DNA of 64,000 nt, taken from the NCBI GenBank assembly GCA_022652945.1, contig JALCRV010000002.1, positions 1 to 64,000 on the forward strand, read 5' to 3'. Source of the stretch: Bacilli bacterium (GTDB taxonomy: Bacteria > Bacillota_I > Bacilli_A > RFN20 > CAG-288). The notes beneath the pieces were generated by a model. It searched no databases. It was not told where the DNA came from and was given only the letters and a program-made list of their open reading frames with translations. This document shows, in pieces, positions 1 through 8,630 of this stretch (its first letter is position 1; each line of letters opens with the position of its first letter). Both the position numbers and the translations under genes were made by a program.

Positions 1-71
1 GGAGGCTCCAAAGCATCGCCTCGCTTGTAGGCGATGACCCAGCTGAGCTTCTGATCGAATGTGTACTTCAT
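1..71 (-). CDS. Transposase OrfA-like protein, N-terminal fragment (runs off window)
   Basis: The frame opens at the ATG at 69-71, a few bases after a GAGGAGGGG ribosome binding site, and reads MKYTFDQKLSWVIAYKRGD before leaving the window. That pattern (MKYTx-x-K-x-x-V-x-x-Y-K-x-G) resembles the first helix of the helix-turn-helix domain of IS3-family OrfA transposases. It lies just inside a matching terminal sequence. Only 23 residues are visible, so whether the gene is intact cannot be judged. Confidence 0.5.
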   Translation of the reverse strand, partial: MKYTFDQKLSWVIAYKRGDALEP

Positions 72-127
72 TTAAAAACCCCTCCTCTCGGGCACTTAAC
101 GGTGTCCAGGATTCGGGGTACACATCA
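1..127 (-). mobile_element. End of an IS3-family-like insertion sequence, cut by the window edge
   Basis: Read on the minus strand, the segment starts near position 124-127 with TGTGTACCCCGAATCC followed by TGGACACCGTTAAGTG. This is the style of terminal sequence (TGT...ACCCC...GGACAC) known from IS3-family, IS150-type elements. A strong GAGGAGGGG ribosome binding site and a short open frame running off the window follow inward. The other end and the transposase body lie outside the window, so family assignment rests on the terminus and the first 23 codons only. Confidence 0.6.
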
Positions 128-728
128 TATCTCCCGTTTTTTCTTTTGCATTATTATCTTACTCTTATCTGGGCTTGCTAGATACGCTTACATTTTATAA
201 TAGTTTGTTTTTTAGTGCTTCTGCCAGCATTAAGCATTCCATCATGAAAAAAATATCATTGGTGGTAATGTATTTAATTTCTCGTTTTTCTCAAATCTAA
301 AGCTTTGCAAAATGATTGTGCTGATGAAAAAAACTGAACGCAACCAAAATTGGCCTACTCTTTTTCTCTTATATACCCTGTATTAATAACAACGAGGTTC
401 ACGAGAAAAACGGGAATGGCCAATTCCTTGAAGGCCCTTTGCTTTTAAAAATGGAAGATAAAAGTCCCTATTGGATTACTGGTTACTATAAATGATTTAT
501 CAATTCTAAGGTAAAATTTGCTGCTGATTTCGCCTTGTTTTTACTTTGTGCCTTTATTTTTCTTTCCCTGTGCTTCTCTTTTTTTATAAGTAATTATGAG
601 ACTGGACAAATTAACTTTTGCTTTTTGTATAACAAATGTTTCCTTTATATGTGTTTTTCTTCTTTAATAGTTAGTATTCTTCATGTTTTATTGGTAAAAT
701 GTTGTGTCTGTCGATAAGGAGCAGAAGA
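128..728. other. AT-rich intergenic region without a convincing gene
   Basis: About 600 bases lie between the IS end and the ABC-F gene. It holds a TATAAT at 196-201 with TTGCTA 15 bases upstream (a suboptimal spacing), a short in-frame stretch at about 328-495 that could be a decayed coding remnant, and an inverted repeat TTTGT-ATA-ACAAA at 624-636. A hydrophobic 60-codon frame at 535-717 has no ribosome binding site and is T-rich by composition, so I do not call it. The AAGGAG at 716-721 belongs to the downstream gene. Confidence 0.5.
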
Positions 729-2321
729 ATGTTACAACTAAACAATATTTCGATGCAGTTTGGAGGAAGAATCCTCTTTAAAGATGTCAATATTTCTTTC
801 TCACCTGGGGAATGCTATGGAATTATCGGGGCAAACGGGGCTGGGAAATCCACTTTATTAAGAATTATTTCCGGTGATTTAGAACCTACTTCCGGTTCGG
901 TTACCATCGATCCTAAAGAGAGAATGTCCGTTCTTAAACAGGACCAAAATTTCTACGATAATGTCACCGTCCTTAGAACCGTGCTTTTAGGTCATAAGCA
1001 TCTTGTCGATGTCATGGATGAAAAAGATGCTTTATATGCCAAACCTGATTTTTCTGACGCTGATGGTATTCGGGCTGGAGAACTGGAGACAGAATTCGCA
1101 GAGATGGACGGTTGGAACGCGCAGTCCAGCGCGGAGACTTTATTGATCAGCTTAGGCATTCCCAAAGCTTTCGAAGATAAGAAGATGGGCGAATTGGATG
1201 CCAAGATGAAGGTGAAAGTCCTTCTGGCCCAAGCCTTATTTGGAAATCCTGATATCCTCGTCCTTGATGAGCCTACGAATAATCTTGACGAGAGAGCGGT
1301 CCGCTGGTTAGAAGACTATCTGCTAGATTTTAAGAACACGATCCTAATCGTTTCGCACGATCGTTATTTTTTAAACCGTGTCTGCACTCGAATTCTCGAT
1401 GTCGATTACAACGAAATTAACACTTTCGTCGGTAACTATGATTTCTGGTATGAATCCAGTACATTGATTCAGAATCAGATGAAAGATCAGAACAAGAAAA
1501 AAGAAGAAAGAATTAAAGAACTGGAAGAATTTATCCGTCGTTTCTCGGCTAATCTTTCAAAATCACGGCAAGCGACCAGCCGCCGTAAATCGCTTGAAAA
1601 AATCCAGCTGGATGAGATTAAACCATCTTCCCGTCGCTATCCTTTTATCGACTTCCGCTCTGAATATCAGCTGGGCAATGATGTGCTGACCTTAAATGAG
1701 GTTAGCAAAGAAGGCTTTTTCAAGAATCTTTCTTTTAATCTTCTCAATACTGATAAGGTAGCCTTCTTAGCTGACAATAGTTTGGCAATCACCAAGTTAT
1801 TCGATTGTTTATTCGGCAAGGATCACTTCGATAGCGGCACCTTTAAATTCGGCATCACGATTCATCCGATGTATATCCCTTCTTCATTAACGGAATTTAA
1901 CGATGTCAACGATAGTTTGGTGGAATATTTAAGACCTTACGGGCAAGTGAAGACCGACAGTTATATCCGTTCTTACCTTGGGAGGATGCTGTTCTCCGGG
2001 GAAGAGGGACTTAAGCCGGTTAAAGTTCTTTCCGGCGGCGAAAAAGTCCGCCTGCGTTTCTGCAAGGTTATGTTAGCTCCGGGTAATCTGATTGCTTTAG
2101 ATGATCCGACTAATCACCTTGATATGGAATCGATTCAATCGCTTAACCGCGCGATGAAAGATACGCGTTCAGTGTTGCTTTTCGGCTCTCACGACCGCGA
2201 ATTGATCAACACGATTGCTAACCGTATCATCTACTTAAAAGCGGATGGCACGTATATCGATAAATATATGACTTACGATGAATTCGAAGATTATCTGGAT
2301 ACTTTAAACACGAATAAATAG
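729..2321 (+). CDS. ykpA: ABC-F family ATPase, YkpA/YbiT type, with one degenerate ATP site
   Basis: A cytosolic, ribosome-associated type of ABC ATPase (ABC-F) with two nucleotide-binding domains, a linker rich in K/E/R at about residues 255-300, and no membrane segments. The start is the ATG at 729, seven bases after AAGGAG; an earlier in-frame codon at 699 has no such signal. The first domain has an intact Walker A (GANGAGKST) and Walker B (ILVLDEPTN), but where the family has a TGGEK-type signature it reads ELDAKMKVKV. The second domain has an intact signature (LSGGEKVRL), but its Walker A is replaced by ADNSLAITK and its Walker B is ALDDPTNHLD, with D in place of the catalytic E. Thus one composite site looks intact and the other looks dead. 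Known ABC-F proteins modulate translation; the specific role here is not established. Confidence 0.85.
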   Translation: MLQLNNISMQFGGRILFKDVNISFSPGECYGIIGANGAGKSTLLRIISGDLEPTSGSVTIDPKERMSVLKQDQNFYDNVTVLRTVLLGHKHLVDVMDEKDALYAKPDFSDADGIRAGELETEFAEMDGWNAQSSAETLLISLGIPKAFEDKKMGELDAKMKVKVLLAQALFGNPDILVLDEPTNNLDERAVRWLEDYLLDFKNTILIVSHDRYFLNRVCTRILDVDYNEINTFVGNYDFWYESSTLIQNQMKDQNKKKEERIKELEEFIRRFSANLSKSRQATSRRKSLEKIQLDEIKPSSRRYPFIDFRSEYQLGNDVLTLNEVSKEGFFKNLSFNLLNTDKVAFLADNSLAITKLFDCLFGKDHFDSGTFKFGITIHPMYIPSSLTEFNDVNDSLVEYLRPYGQVKTDSYIRSYLGRMLFSGEEGLKPVKVLSGGEKVRLRFCKVMLAPGNLIALDDPTNHLDMESIQSLNRAMKDTRSVLLFGSHDRELINTIANRIIYLKADGTYIDKYMTYDEFEDYLDTLNTNK

Positions 2322-2328
2322 AAAAGAT

Positions 2329-3753
2329 TTATATCTGATCTTCGATAATATTCCTAGCTACGTAGACTCCGTTAGCCCCAGCCTGAGCTAGGCCTCTAGT
2401 GATTCCGGCACCATCCCCGCCGACATAGAGATTTTTAATCTTGGTCTGGAATCTATTATCGCATTCGATACGGTCGGAATAGAACTTAGCTTCGACACCG
2501 TAAAGCAAGGTGTGATCGTTAGCAATGCCCGGGGTAACGACATCCAAGGCTTTAATCATATCGATAATGGATCTCATCGTTTTATAAGGCAGAATCAAGC
2601 CTAAATCACCAGGGATGGCTTCCTTTAAAGTCGGATGGACAAAGCCTTCTTCGATTCTCTTGTCCGTCGATCTTCTTCCGTTGATCAAATCTCCGAATTT
2701 TTGGACAATGACCGTACCGCCGGAAAGCTTATTTGCTAAAGAAGAGATATCTCGGGCATATTCATTTGAGTCTTTAAAAGGCTCGGAGAACTTATGGGAG
2801 ACCAGAAGAGCAAAATTCGTATTGTCGCTTCCCAGTTTCGGGTCGGTAAATGAATGACCGTTGCAGACGATGACGCCGTTATTATTTTCCACGACCACAT
2901 GGCCGGAAGGATTGGAACAGAAGGTTCTGACTCTGGTTCCTTCCTCCGAATTATAAATGAACTTTCCTTCGTAAAGGTTGGTGTTGATGTCGTCCATGAC
3001 GATGTTATTCGTTTCGACTCTGACGCCGATATCGACGCGGTTATTCGAAACGTTGACTCCATGTTTCTTCATGATGGAAGAAAGCCAATCAGCTCCCGGA
3101 CGCCCGACTGCTAAAAACACCGCCCGGCCATAGATGGTTTCCTTATCTTTACCACCGATGATTCCTTTAATTTCACCGTTTTCCACGATGATATCAGAAA
3201 CATCGAAAGAGAAGCGCATATCGATATGGCCTTTAAGATCTTCATAGATAGATTTAAGAATCTTGAGATTGACTTCCGTCCCCAGGTGACGGACGCGGCT
3301 TCTTAAAAGCTTAAGTCCGGCTGCGATGGCTTTCTTTTCAATCTCTTTTACCGCGGGGGTATAAGGATCGGTGATTTCTTTTGGTGCTCCGTGGGCGAGA
3401 TTGATAGAATCGACGTACTCGATTAGATCCATGACTTCCGCTTCCGAAAGGTATTCAGTCATCCAGCCACCGAATTCGGAAGTGATATTGAATTTACCAT
3501 CTGAATAAGCCCCACAACCTCCAAAGCCTGAGGTCATCGAACAAGCGGGACGGCAGCCGTAATTGCCTTTAAGATCCATCGGGCAGGCTTTGATCTTATT
3601 ATCTAAGACCGGGCAATAACGGGAATAGATATCCAGTCCTCTTTCGACTAATAAGACTTTTTTCTCCGGGGCTTTTTTCATTAATTCATAAGCCGAAAAA
3701 TAACCAGCGGGGCCCGCTCCGACAATAATCGCATCATAAGTTTTGCTATTCAT
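2329..3753 (-). CDS. FAD-dependent dehydrogenase (COG2509-like)
   Basis: A 474-residue soluble flavoprotein. The N-terminus carries the dinucleotide-binding motif VGAGPAG at about residues 11-17 followed by an acidic strand end (LLVERG), typical of a Rossmann FAD site. A second FAD contact, NLYVGGDGAGITRG, lies near residue 445. A Cys-rich patch (CPMDLKGNYGCRPAC) lies at about 57-71. The family of uncharacterised FAD-dependent dehydrogenases is widespread in anaerobic Bacillota; its substrate is unknown. The start ATG at 3753 follows GGAG on the minus strand. It is divergent from the phosphoglucomutase gene and converges with the ABC-F gene, whose stop is seven bases from this stop. Confidence 0.8.
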   Translation of the reverse strand: MNSKTYDAIIVGAGPAGYFSAYELMKKAPEKKVLLVERGLDIYSRYCPVLDNKIKACPMDLKGNYGCRPACSMTSGFGGCGAYSDGKFNITSEFGGWMTEYLSEAEVMDLIEYVDSINLAHGAPKEITDPYTPAVKEIEKKAIAAGLKLLRSRVRHLGTEVNLKILKSIYEDLKGHIDMRFSFDVSDIIVENGEIKGIIGGKDKETIYGRAVFLAVGRPGADWLSSIMKKHGVNVSNNRVDIGVRVETNNIVMDDINTNLYEGKFIYNSEEGTRVRTFCSNPSGHVVVENNNGVIVCNGHSFTDPKLGSDNTNFALLVSHKFSEPFKDSNEYARDISSLANKLSGGTVIVQKFGDLINGRRSTDKRIEEGFVHPTLKEAIPGDLGLILPYKTMRSIIDMIKALDVVTPGIANDHTLLYGVEAKFYSDRIECDNRFQTKIKNLYVGGDGAGITRGLAQAGANGVYVARNIIEDQI

Positions 3754-3948
3754 TTAGGGTTCTCCTTTTTAGAAGTATCCCGACTCACGTAATAGATTCT
3801 AACATATTGGAAAAAAGTAAGGAGGGAAAAAGTCATGTCTTCTGATCTTTTAGAAGATATCAGACAGGTTTTAGCCTTTGAAAAAAGGCAGAAAAGGACC
3901 AATATGACTATAATTAAAGTAAGAGGGGAATCTAAGGAGGGAACTTAC

Positions 3949-4596
3949 ATGCCAGAGAAAAAATATAAAGGCGTCATCTTCGATTTGGATGGTGTCTTGG
4001 TCTTTACTGATCATTATCATTACTTGGCTTGGAAACGTTTAGCGGATGAAGAAGGGATTTACTTCGACGAAACAATCAATGACCGCCTTAGGGGTGTCTC
4101 CAGGATGGACTCTTTAGAAATCATTTTGGAAAAGAGCCGGAGGAGATATTCCTTCGCTGAAAAAGCAGCTCTAGCTGAAAGGAAGAATAATTACTACAAG
4201 GAATATCTGAAAACAATGAGCCCGTCCTCAGTTAGAAAAGAAACCAGGGCTACTTTAGTCGAATTAAGAAAACGCTCTTATCGTTTAGCAATCGGCTCTT
4301 CCTCTAAGAACACTAAGTTTATTCTTAATCAGACTGATCTTGCTTCTTATTTCGATGCTGTTTCGGATGGAACCAATATCACTAAGTCTAAACCGGATCC
4401 CGAAGTCTTTCTTAAAGCCGCCGACTTTATTTCCTTAGAGCCTAAAGACTGCGTGGTCATGGAAGACGCTTTCGCTGGAATCGATGCGGGTTATAACGGT
4501 GGTTTTGATACGATTGCCATCGGCGAAGCCACTAAATACGATAGACCGACTTATAAGGTTATGCAGTTTGAAGATATCTTAGAAATCTTAAAATAA
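3949..4596 (+). CDS. pgmB: Beta-phosphoglucomutase, HAD superfamily
   Basis: Converts beta-glucose 1-phosphate to glucose 6-phosphate in maltose or trehalose catabolism. HAD motifs are visible: FDLDGVL with the nucleophile Asp and acid/base Asp, the cap-domain RGVSRMDSL, IGSSSKN (motif II Ser), KSKPDPEVF (motif III Lys) and VMEDAFAGIDA (metal-binding motif IV). I chose the ATG at 3949, preceded by AAGGAGGG at 3934-3941, because it gives 215 residues, the usual family length. An in-frame ATG at 3835 also has an excellent AAGGAGG and would add 38 charged residues. The gene is divergent from the FAD dehydrogenase and convergent with the DUF3737 gene, three bases away. Confidence 0.85.
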   Translation: MPEKKYKGVIFDLDGVLVFTDHYHYLAWKRLADEEGIYFDETINDRLRGVSRMDSLEIILEKSRRRYSFAEKAALAERKNNYYKEYLKTMSPSSVRKETRATLVELRKRSYRLAIGSSSKNTKFILNQTDLASYFDAVSDGTNITKSKPDPEVFLKAADFISLEPKDCVVMEDAFAGIDAGYNGGFDTIAIGEATKYDRPTYKVMQFEDILEILK

Positions 4597-4599
4597 AAG

Positions 4600-5448
4600 T
4601 TACTTCTGTCGGACGACGACCTTTCCGGTGCATCTTTTAACTGCTTCTTTTTCGATAATTTCTTCGACTCCATCGACGGTTATGGTTCCCGATAAAGGAT
4701 TCTTAATTGACTTAATATTTCCTTTAAGGTCGGCGTTGACCGAAGAGTACTCGAAAGCCAAATCGCAGCCTTCCATGGTGCAGTCGATTAAGGTGAGATT
4801 CTTGGCGTAGCAGAAGGGCTGAGTCCCCGTAATCGTGCAATGTTTTAAAGTGAGGTTTTCTGAGAACCAAGCTAGGTACTCTCCTTTGATAACGCAATTC
4901 TCCACCGTGACGTTTTTTGAATGCCAGAAAGCGTCTTTTGTATCTAGAACAGAATCGGTTATTTTTAAATTCTTGATGTATTGGAAGGAATATTTTCCTT
5001 TCATGTTTAACTTGTTGATTTCGATGTCTTTTGAGTCGAAGAAAAGATATTGGCTTTCAAGGGAAGTGTTCTCCACTTTGATTCTGGAACACTTCCAACC
5101 GAATTCCTCGGAATTGATGGTGCAGTCTTTAACAGAAATATCCCTTGACTCCCTTAAGGCTTTTATGCCATTGATAGTCGTTTTTTCAATCGCTCCTTTT
5201 TTGGCGTACCAGATCGGAGCCCTAGTCTTATCATCCATCTGAGAAGAAATCAACGCAAAATCCTTAGCGTGCCAAAGAGGGTAACGGAGAGAAAAGGAAC
5301 AGCCTTCGACTTTTACATTCCTAGTTTCTTTTAGAACTGATTCTCCGTCTTTAAGGCCCTTGAAGTCACAATTAAGAACGTCAGCATTCTTTAGATTATA
5401 TAAAGATCTTTCTTCATCAAATGTTTGGTTAGCGATAACTTTTCTCAT
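4600..5448 (-). CDS. DUF3737 family protein, right-handed beta-helix type
   Basis: A 282-residue protein starting MRKVIANQTFDEERSLY, which matches the conserved start of the DUF3737 family; an in-frame codon ten residues upstream is rejected on that ground. The body is a series of about 20-residue repeats, such as ISVKDCTINS, VKVEGCSFSL, VTVENCVIKG and LTLIDCTMEG, each with a central Cys or hydrophobic residue. This is the pattern of a parallel beta-helix of the pectate-lyase type. No signal peptide is seen, so it should be cytosolic. The family has no established function. The ribosome binding site is weak (AAAGGCTAGG). Confidence 0.75.
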   Translation of the reverse strand: MRKVIANQTFDEERSLYNLKNADVLNCDFKGLKDGESVLKETRNVKVEGCSFSLRYPLWHAKDFALISSQMDDKTRAPIWYAKKGAIEKTTINGIKALRESRDISVKDCTINSEEFGWKCSRIKVENTSLESQYLFFDSKDIEINKLNMKGKYSFQYIKNLKITDSVLDTKDAFWHSKNVTVENCVIKGEYLAWFSENLTLKHCTITGTQPFCYAKNLTLIDCTMEGCDLAFEYSSVNADLKGNIKSIKNPLSGTITVDGVEEIIEKEAVKRCTGKVVVRQK

Positions 5449-5692
5449 AAAAAAACCTAGCCTTTCTACAACTATCAAAGTATAAGTGGTTAAACCTTGT
5501 TTATGTCAAGGACTCTGCTCAGAAAAAGAGTTTCCGGTGTCTCTTTTTTGAATTGTTCTTTATAGTACACTGAATGTTTTTTTATATGTGGCATTAGTCT
5601 GACACCTTTTCCGCTCTATGATAATTATTCCTTCTGCATTGTTTTTGAGCACATATAATAATTTTAATTTATAATAATTATGGAGAACTAAA

Positions 5693-8536
5693 GTGTCATA
5701 CGATATCTTTGATGCCGATTATCGCAACAAGATACTTGAACTGATTCCTTCAGGCGTCGGGATTTTTGATGTTAAAGACGGTGTCGTTAATATGGTTTTC
5801 ATTAACGATGGCTATTATCAGATGATTAAATCCACCCGTGATAACCGTATTGTTTTCGAGGGTAAGAGCACAATTAATGCCATTCATCCTTCTGATCGAG
5901 CTGGTCTTCTTGAGGAAGAAAAGGCTTCTGTTCTTGAGAAAAGGATGTTCCAATATAAATTCCGCATTATGTGTGGAGACGGTGTTTATCGTTGGATTGC
6001 CATCCGTGCGAACCATTACACTCAAAAAGATCAATCGGAAAGATTCTTCGCTTCTTATTACGACATTGATTCTTTGATCAATACTCAGAAAAAGCTTCAC
6101 GACAGCGAAGTCCTCTTCCATGATTTTCTCTTGCATTCTGATTCGGTGCATTTCGTGTATTACCCGCAGGAAAGACGTTATGAGATATCTATTCTGCCTG
6201 CCAAGATCGCTGACTTTCCTAAAACGATGGATGGTCTGCCTGATTCATTTATCAAATTTGTTTCTTTAAATAAAAAAGCCGCTGCGGATTTAACAAAAGC
6301 TCTTAAGGAAATAGATGAGGGAGCCAAGGAATCCGAGTGCATCATTCAGGCAAAATTCCATGAGAAAACGGTCTGGTGCCACATCATGCTTTTGAATTAT
6401 CTGGATGCGGAAGGCCATTCACTTAAAGCGATAGGCAATGTCGTGAGTGTTGATAAGCTGAAGGAAGCAGAGTCTTCTTTCAATGAAGAAAAATTATTAA
6501 TGAAGTCTCTTAAGGGGGACATCCTTTCAGTCTCTTGCTTTAACGTCACCAAAGATCTTCCTATCGAGCTTGACCAGGGCACTACTCCCCAGCAAATTGA
6601 CCTGGTGAATGATGCAATCTATAAAGAAGCACTCAGCATCAATCCAGATTTAAGCAAGCAAAACCTAACAACTTTTAAGGTTCTTTTATCGAATGCCAAG
6701 CAGATACCAAATGAAAAAGAAAGAACAAAATTCATCGACTCATTTAGCCATCTGGGAATGATGAGAGCTTTCTCATCCGGTCAGAAAGAAGTCTCATTGG
6801 AATATCGCCGTTGGACTGAGAAGGGCTTAATCTGGGTCTGCACCCGCCTCGCCTTAGTCAACGATCCCTTAAGCGGTGATGTCTTGGCCTTCTTTTCGAC
6901 TTCAGATATTAATGATATTGTCATTTTCCGTAAGATCTCTAGTCAGGTCATCGATAAGACCTTCGATACCGTTTCATATTACGATGTAAATACTAAGAAG
7001 GTTTTTGTTAAGTCATTCTCTGATTCCTCTAGTATTTCCTTTAAAGCTTATCCTTATGAAGGTTTATTCGAGAATCTCTTCACTCAATATATCCTTCCAT
7101 CTGAAGCGGAAGAAGTCAGAAGAGATTTCCGGATTGAAGCAGTTATTAAAGGCTTGGAAAACACCAGCACTTATTCCGTCTACTGCACCAGCAAGTTGAA
7201 AGATACCTCCCTTCCGGGTAGTCCTAACCGCCGGCTTGAGAATGATTTCTTCTATCTTGATGAAGAGAAGGACGTAATCGTCATTCTGCAAAAAGACATC
7301 ACGAAATTATTTGAGCAGGAAAGAAAGAACAGGGAAGAAATGGCAAGGACCATGGAGGCTTTAAGAAAAGCCAACACCTCTAAGTCGGAATTTCTTTCCA
7401 GAATCAGCCATGATATTCGCACTCCTATCAGCATCATTTCTTCTTTGACGGATTTTGCTTTATCCGATATCAAGGATCAAGAGAAATTAAAAGATGACCT
7501 TATGAAGATAAAGACAGCGGACTCCTTCCTTTTAAGTCTGATCAACGATGTCTTGGATATTTCCAAGATTGATAGCGGTAAGATCGATTTAGTCCCGGTT
7601 CCTTATGCCTTGAAGGAATATAACGCTTCGATTTCTACTCTTTTGAAAACCTTATGTGAAGAAAAAGGACTCTCTTGTGAACTGACCTATAAAGGCGAAC
7701 AGGACGATGTCGTTCTCTTTGTCGATAATGTTCGCTTAAATCAAATAACCTTGAATCTGCTGTCAAATTCTGTTAAGTATTCGAAAAAGAACGGGAAAGT
7801 ATCATTCTCATCTTTCTGCCAATCCAAAGGGGAAGACTATCTTTTCGGCTTTGAAGTCAGCGATGACGGAATCGGGATGAGCGAAGAATTCCAAAAGAAA
7901 ATGTTTGATCCTTTTACACAGGAATACGATAACCCTCACCGGCCCCAAGGGACGACAGGTACTGGGCTAGGTCTTTCTATCGTCAAGAGAATGGTGGATC
8001 TGATGGGTGGGAAGATTGAAGTAAATAGCCAGCTTGGTAAAGGCACCACCATCCGTTGTACTTTTGAATTGAAAAATGGAAGAACGATCTCTAGATGCAA
8101 AGAAGACCTCGATCAAATCAATAAGGAAAAAGGCGATTTGAAATTGACTGGGCATATTTTGCTCGCGGAAGATAATGAAGTAAACGCTGAAATCGCTACA
8201 AGAATCTTGGAAAGCTTCGGCCTTACTGTAGATTGCGCGGATAACGGTAAAAAGGCCGTCGAGATGTATACTTCCGCTGCTCCTGGCACTTACCAAGCTA
8301 TTTTGATGGATATTCAGATGCCGGTTTTGGATGGGTATGGAGCTACTAGACAAATCCGTGCTTCGAGTATTAAGGATGCTAAGACCATTCCGATTATCGC
8401 CTTAACCGCTGATGCTTTTTCCGATGCGATACTTAAGGGAAAAGAGGCGGGCATGGACGATTATCTGGTTAAGCCTTTAAATCCTCCGCGGATGAGAAGT
8501 CTGCTCTCAGAGGCTATAAATAAGTCTAAAATCTGA
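5693..8536 (+). CDS. Cytosolic hybrid sensor histidine kinase with PAS and receiver domains
   Basis: A 947-residue hybrid kinase without transmembrane segments, so it should sense a cytosolic signal. A PAS fold occupies about residues 8-125, followed by further PAS-like sequence to about 540 and a short coiled coil. The HisKA domain has the phospho-acceptor motif SHDIRTP with His573. The HATPase domain shows an N-box (QITLNLLSNSVKY), G1 (DDGIGMS, about 723) and G2 (GTGLGLS, about 756). A C-terminal receiver starts at about 821 (ILLAEDNEVN), has its phospho-acceptor Asp873 in LMDIQMPVLDG and ends with the conserved VKP Lys. The start is GTG at 5693, seven bases after GGAG; no ATG fits. A TATAAT lies at 5654-5659 without a good -35 box. 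No output-domain regulator is adjacent. Confidence 0.9.
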   Translation: MSYDIFDADYRNKILELIPSGVGIFDVKDGVVNMVFINDGYYQMIKSTRDNRIVFEGKSTINAIHPSDRAGLLEEEKASVLEKRMFQYKFRIMCGDGVYRWIAIRANHYTQKDQSERFFASYYDIDSLINTQKKLHDSEVLFHDFLLHSDSVHFVYYPQERRYEISILPAKIADFPKTMDGLPDSFIKFVSLNKKAAADLTKALKEIDEGAKESECIIQAKFHEKTVWCHIMLLNYLDAEGHSLKAIGNVVSVDKLKEAESSFNEEKLLMKSLKGDILSVSCFNVTKDLPIELDQGTTPQQIDLVNDAIYKEALSINPDLSKQNLTTFKVLLSNAKQIPNEKERTKFIDSFSHLGMMRAFSSGQKEVSLEYRRWTEKGLIWVCTRLALVNDPLSGDVLAFFSTSDINDIVIFRKISSQVIDKTFDTVSYYDVNTKKVFVKSFSDSSSISFKAYPYEGLFENLFTQYILPSEAEEVRRDFRIEAVIKGLENTSTYSVYCTSKLKDTSLPGSPNRRLENDFFYLDEEKDVIVILQKDITKLFEQERKNREEMARTMEALRKANTSKSEFLSRISHDIRTPISIISSLTDFALSDIKDQEKLKDDLMKIKTADSFLLSLINDVLDISKIDSGKIDLVPVPYALKEYNASISTLLKTLCEEKGLSCELTYKGEQDDVVLFVDNVRLNQITLNLLSNSVKYSKKNGKVSFSSFCQSKGEDYLFGFEVSDDGIGMSEEFQKKMFDPFTQEYDNPHRPQGTTGTGLGLSIVKRMVDLMGGKIEVNSQLGKGTTIRCTFELKNGRTISRCKEDLDQINKEKGDLKLTGHILLAEDNEVNAEIATRILESFGLTVDCADNGKKAVEMYTSAAPGTYQAILMDIQMPVLDGYGATRQIRASSIKDAKTIPIIALTADAFSDAILKGKEAGMDDYLVKPLNPPRMRSLLSEAINKSKI

Positions 8537-8630
8537 ACTGAAGTTCTTTAAATCTAAGACGATATAAAAAATAGATAAAATCAAAAAAGATCTTGCTTTT
8601 AGGCTTGTAATAATCGTCTGGATTTTTTTG

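Noticed and set aside
535-717. A 60-codon hydrophobic open frame before the ABC-F gene
   Set aside because: No ribosome binding site; T-rich composition alone gives F, L, S and I codons; no recognisable motif.
2736-3114. Overlapping open frames on both strands inside the FAD dehydrogenase gene
   Set aside because: They are shadows of a clearly coding frame, without ribosome binding sites or motifs.
8554-8630. Possible terminator after the hybrid kinase (AGACGAT ... ATCGTCT then T-run)
   Set aside because: The arms are more than 40 bases apart and only seven base pairs long, too weak to call.
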